Shown one piece after another: positions 5,033-5,157 of a DNA stretch of 5,157 nt; position 1 is the stretch's first letter; every line of letters starts with the position of its first letter. A program made the translations under genes and the position numbers. The stretch comes from Clostridia bacterium. GTDB lineage: Bacteria > Bacillota > DULZ01. The stretch covers positions 1 to 5,157 of the forward strand of contig JAAYOX010000274.1 in assembly GCA_012520135.1 (NCBI GenBank). Direction: 5' to 3'. Below the pieces are notes generated by a model. It was not told the origin of the DNA, did no database searches, and saw only the letters and a program-made list of their open reading frames with translations.

Positions 5033-5157
5033 TTAATAAGTAACAAAATTTTGGGTGTAATATTTCCCTGCGACGCCCACCCCTAATGTTTTAAAGTCTT
5101 TGTTCAAGATGTTTTGCCGGTGGCCAAGGCTGTTCATCCAGCCCTCATGGGCATTGA
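5033..5157 (-). CDS. CAP/SCP-superfamily protein, C-terminal fragment (5' end outside window)
   Basis: On the minus strand an open frame enters at the right edge and ends at TAA (5035-5033). The 40 visible residues include WMNSLGHRQNIL, then FKTLGVGVAGKYYTQNF near the end. The pattern W-x-N-S-x-G-H-R-x-N-I-L followed by a GVGV strand and QNF is the C-terminal signature of bacterial CAP-domain (YkwD/SCP-like) proteins. In spore formers these are often secreted or spore-associated, and their biochemical role is mostly unknown. The N-terminal part, where a signal peptide, SH3 or LysM repeats might be, is not in the window. It is convergent with the deacetylase gene; the shared envelope theme may be chance. 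Confidence 0.85.
   Translation of the reverse strand, partial: NAHEGWMNSLGHRQNILNKDFKTLGVGVAGKYYTQNFVTY

Overview
The window looks like ordinary chromosome from a low-to-moderate-GC, spore-forming Firmicute of the class Clostridia, possibly of the Peptococcaceae / Desulfotomaculum type. The clues are the Firmicute-style 5S rRNA end, strong GGAGG ribosome sites, a PdaB-type polysaccharide deacetylase, a DUF4163/DUF3298 protein and a CAP-domain protein. This assignment is inferred from gene content only; no species is recognised.

Layout from left to right. Positions 1-86 are the 3' part of a 5S rRNA, the tail of an rRNA operon, followed by a clean intrinsic terminator (101-127). A new promoter (138-165) and a roughly 100-nt leader with several possible hairpins precede a family-4 (GT-B) glycosyltransferase (272-1486). 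That gene is visibly more AT-rich than the lip genes. Its stop codon overlaps, as ATGA, the start of an unrecognised 38-codon reading frame (1483-1599) in a short GC-rich patch. A strong hairpin terminator (1657-1693) follows. On the minus strand lies a DUF4163/DUF3298 protein with no visible export signal (2395-1775). Diverging from it, on the plus strand, are lipB (2520-3224), lipA (about 3214-4062, overlapping the end of lipB) and, after a 75-nt gap, a membrane-anchored PdaB-like polysaccharide deacetylase (4138-4938). A terminator (4981-5014) ends that run. The window closes with the 3' end of a convergent minus-strand gene for a CAP/SCP-superfamily protein (5033-5157, 5' end outside).

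Functionally, lipB and lipA are the two steps of de novo lipoyl cofactor assembly: transfer of octanoate from acyl carrier protein to the lipoyl domain, then sulfur insertion by a radical-SAM enzyme. The deacetylase and the CAP-domain protein both point to the cell envelope or spore, but nothing shows that they work together. The glycosyltransferase stands alone, with no sugar-pathway or export genes next to it, so its product cannot be named.

I see no CRISPR array, tRNA, transposase or phage gene, and no clear candidate for an undescribed system. The points most worth a second look are the 38-codon reading frame coupled to the glycosyltransferase, the leader upstream of that gene, the altered metal motif of the deacetylase, and the probable TTG start of lipA.
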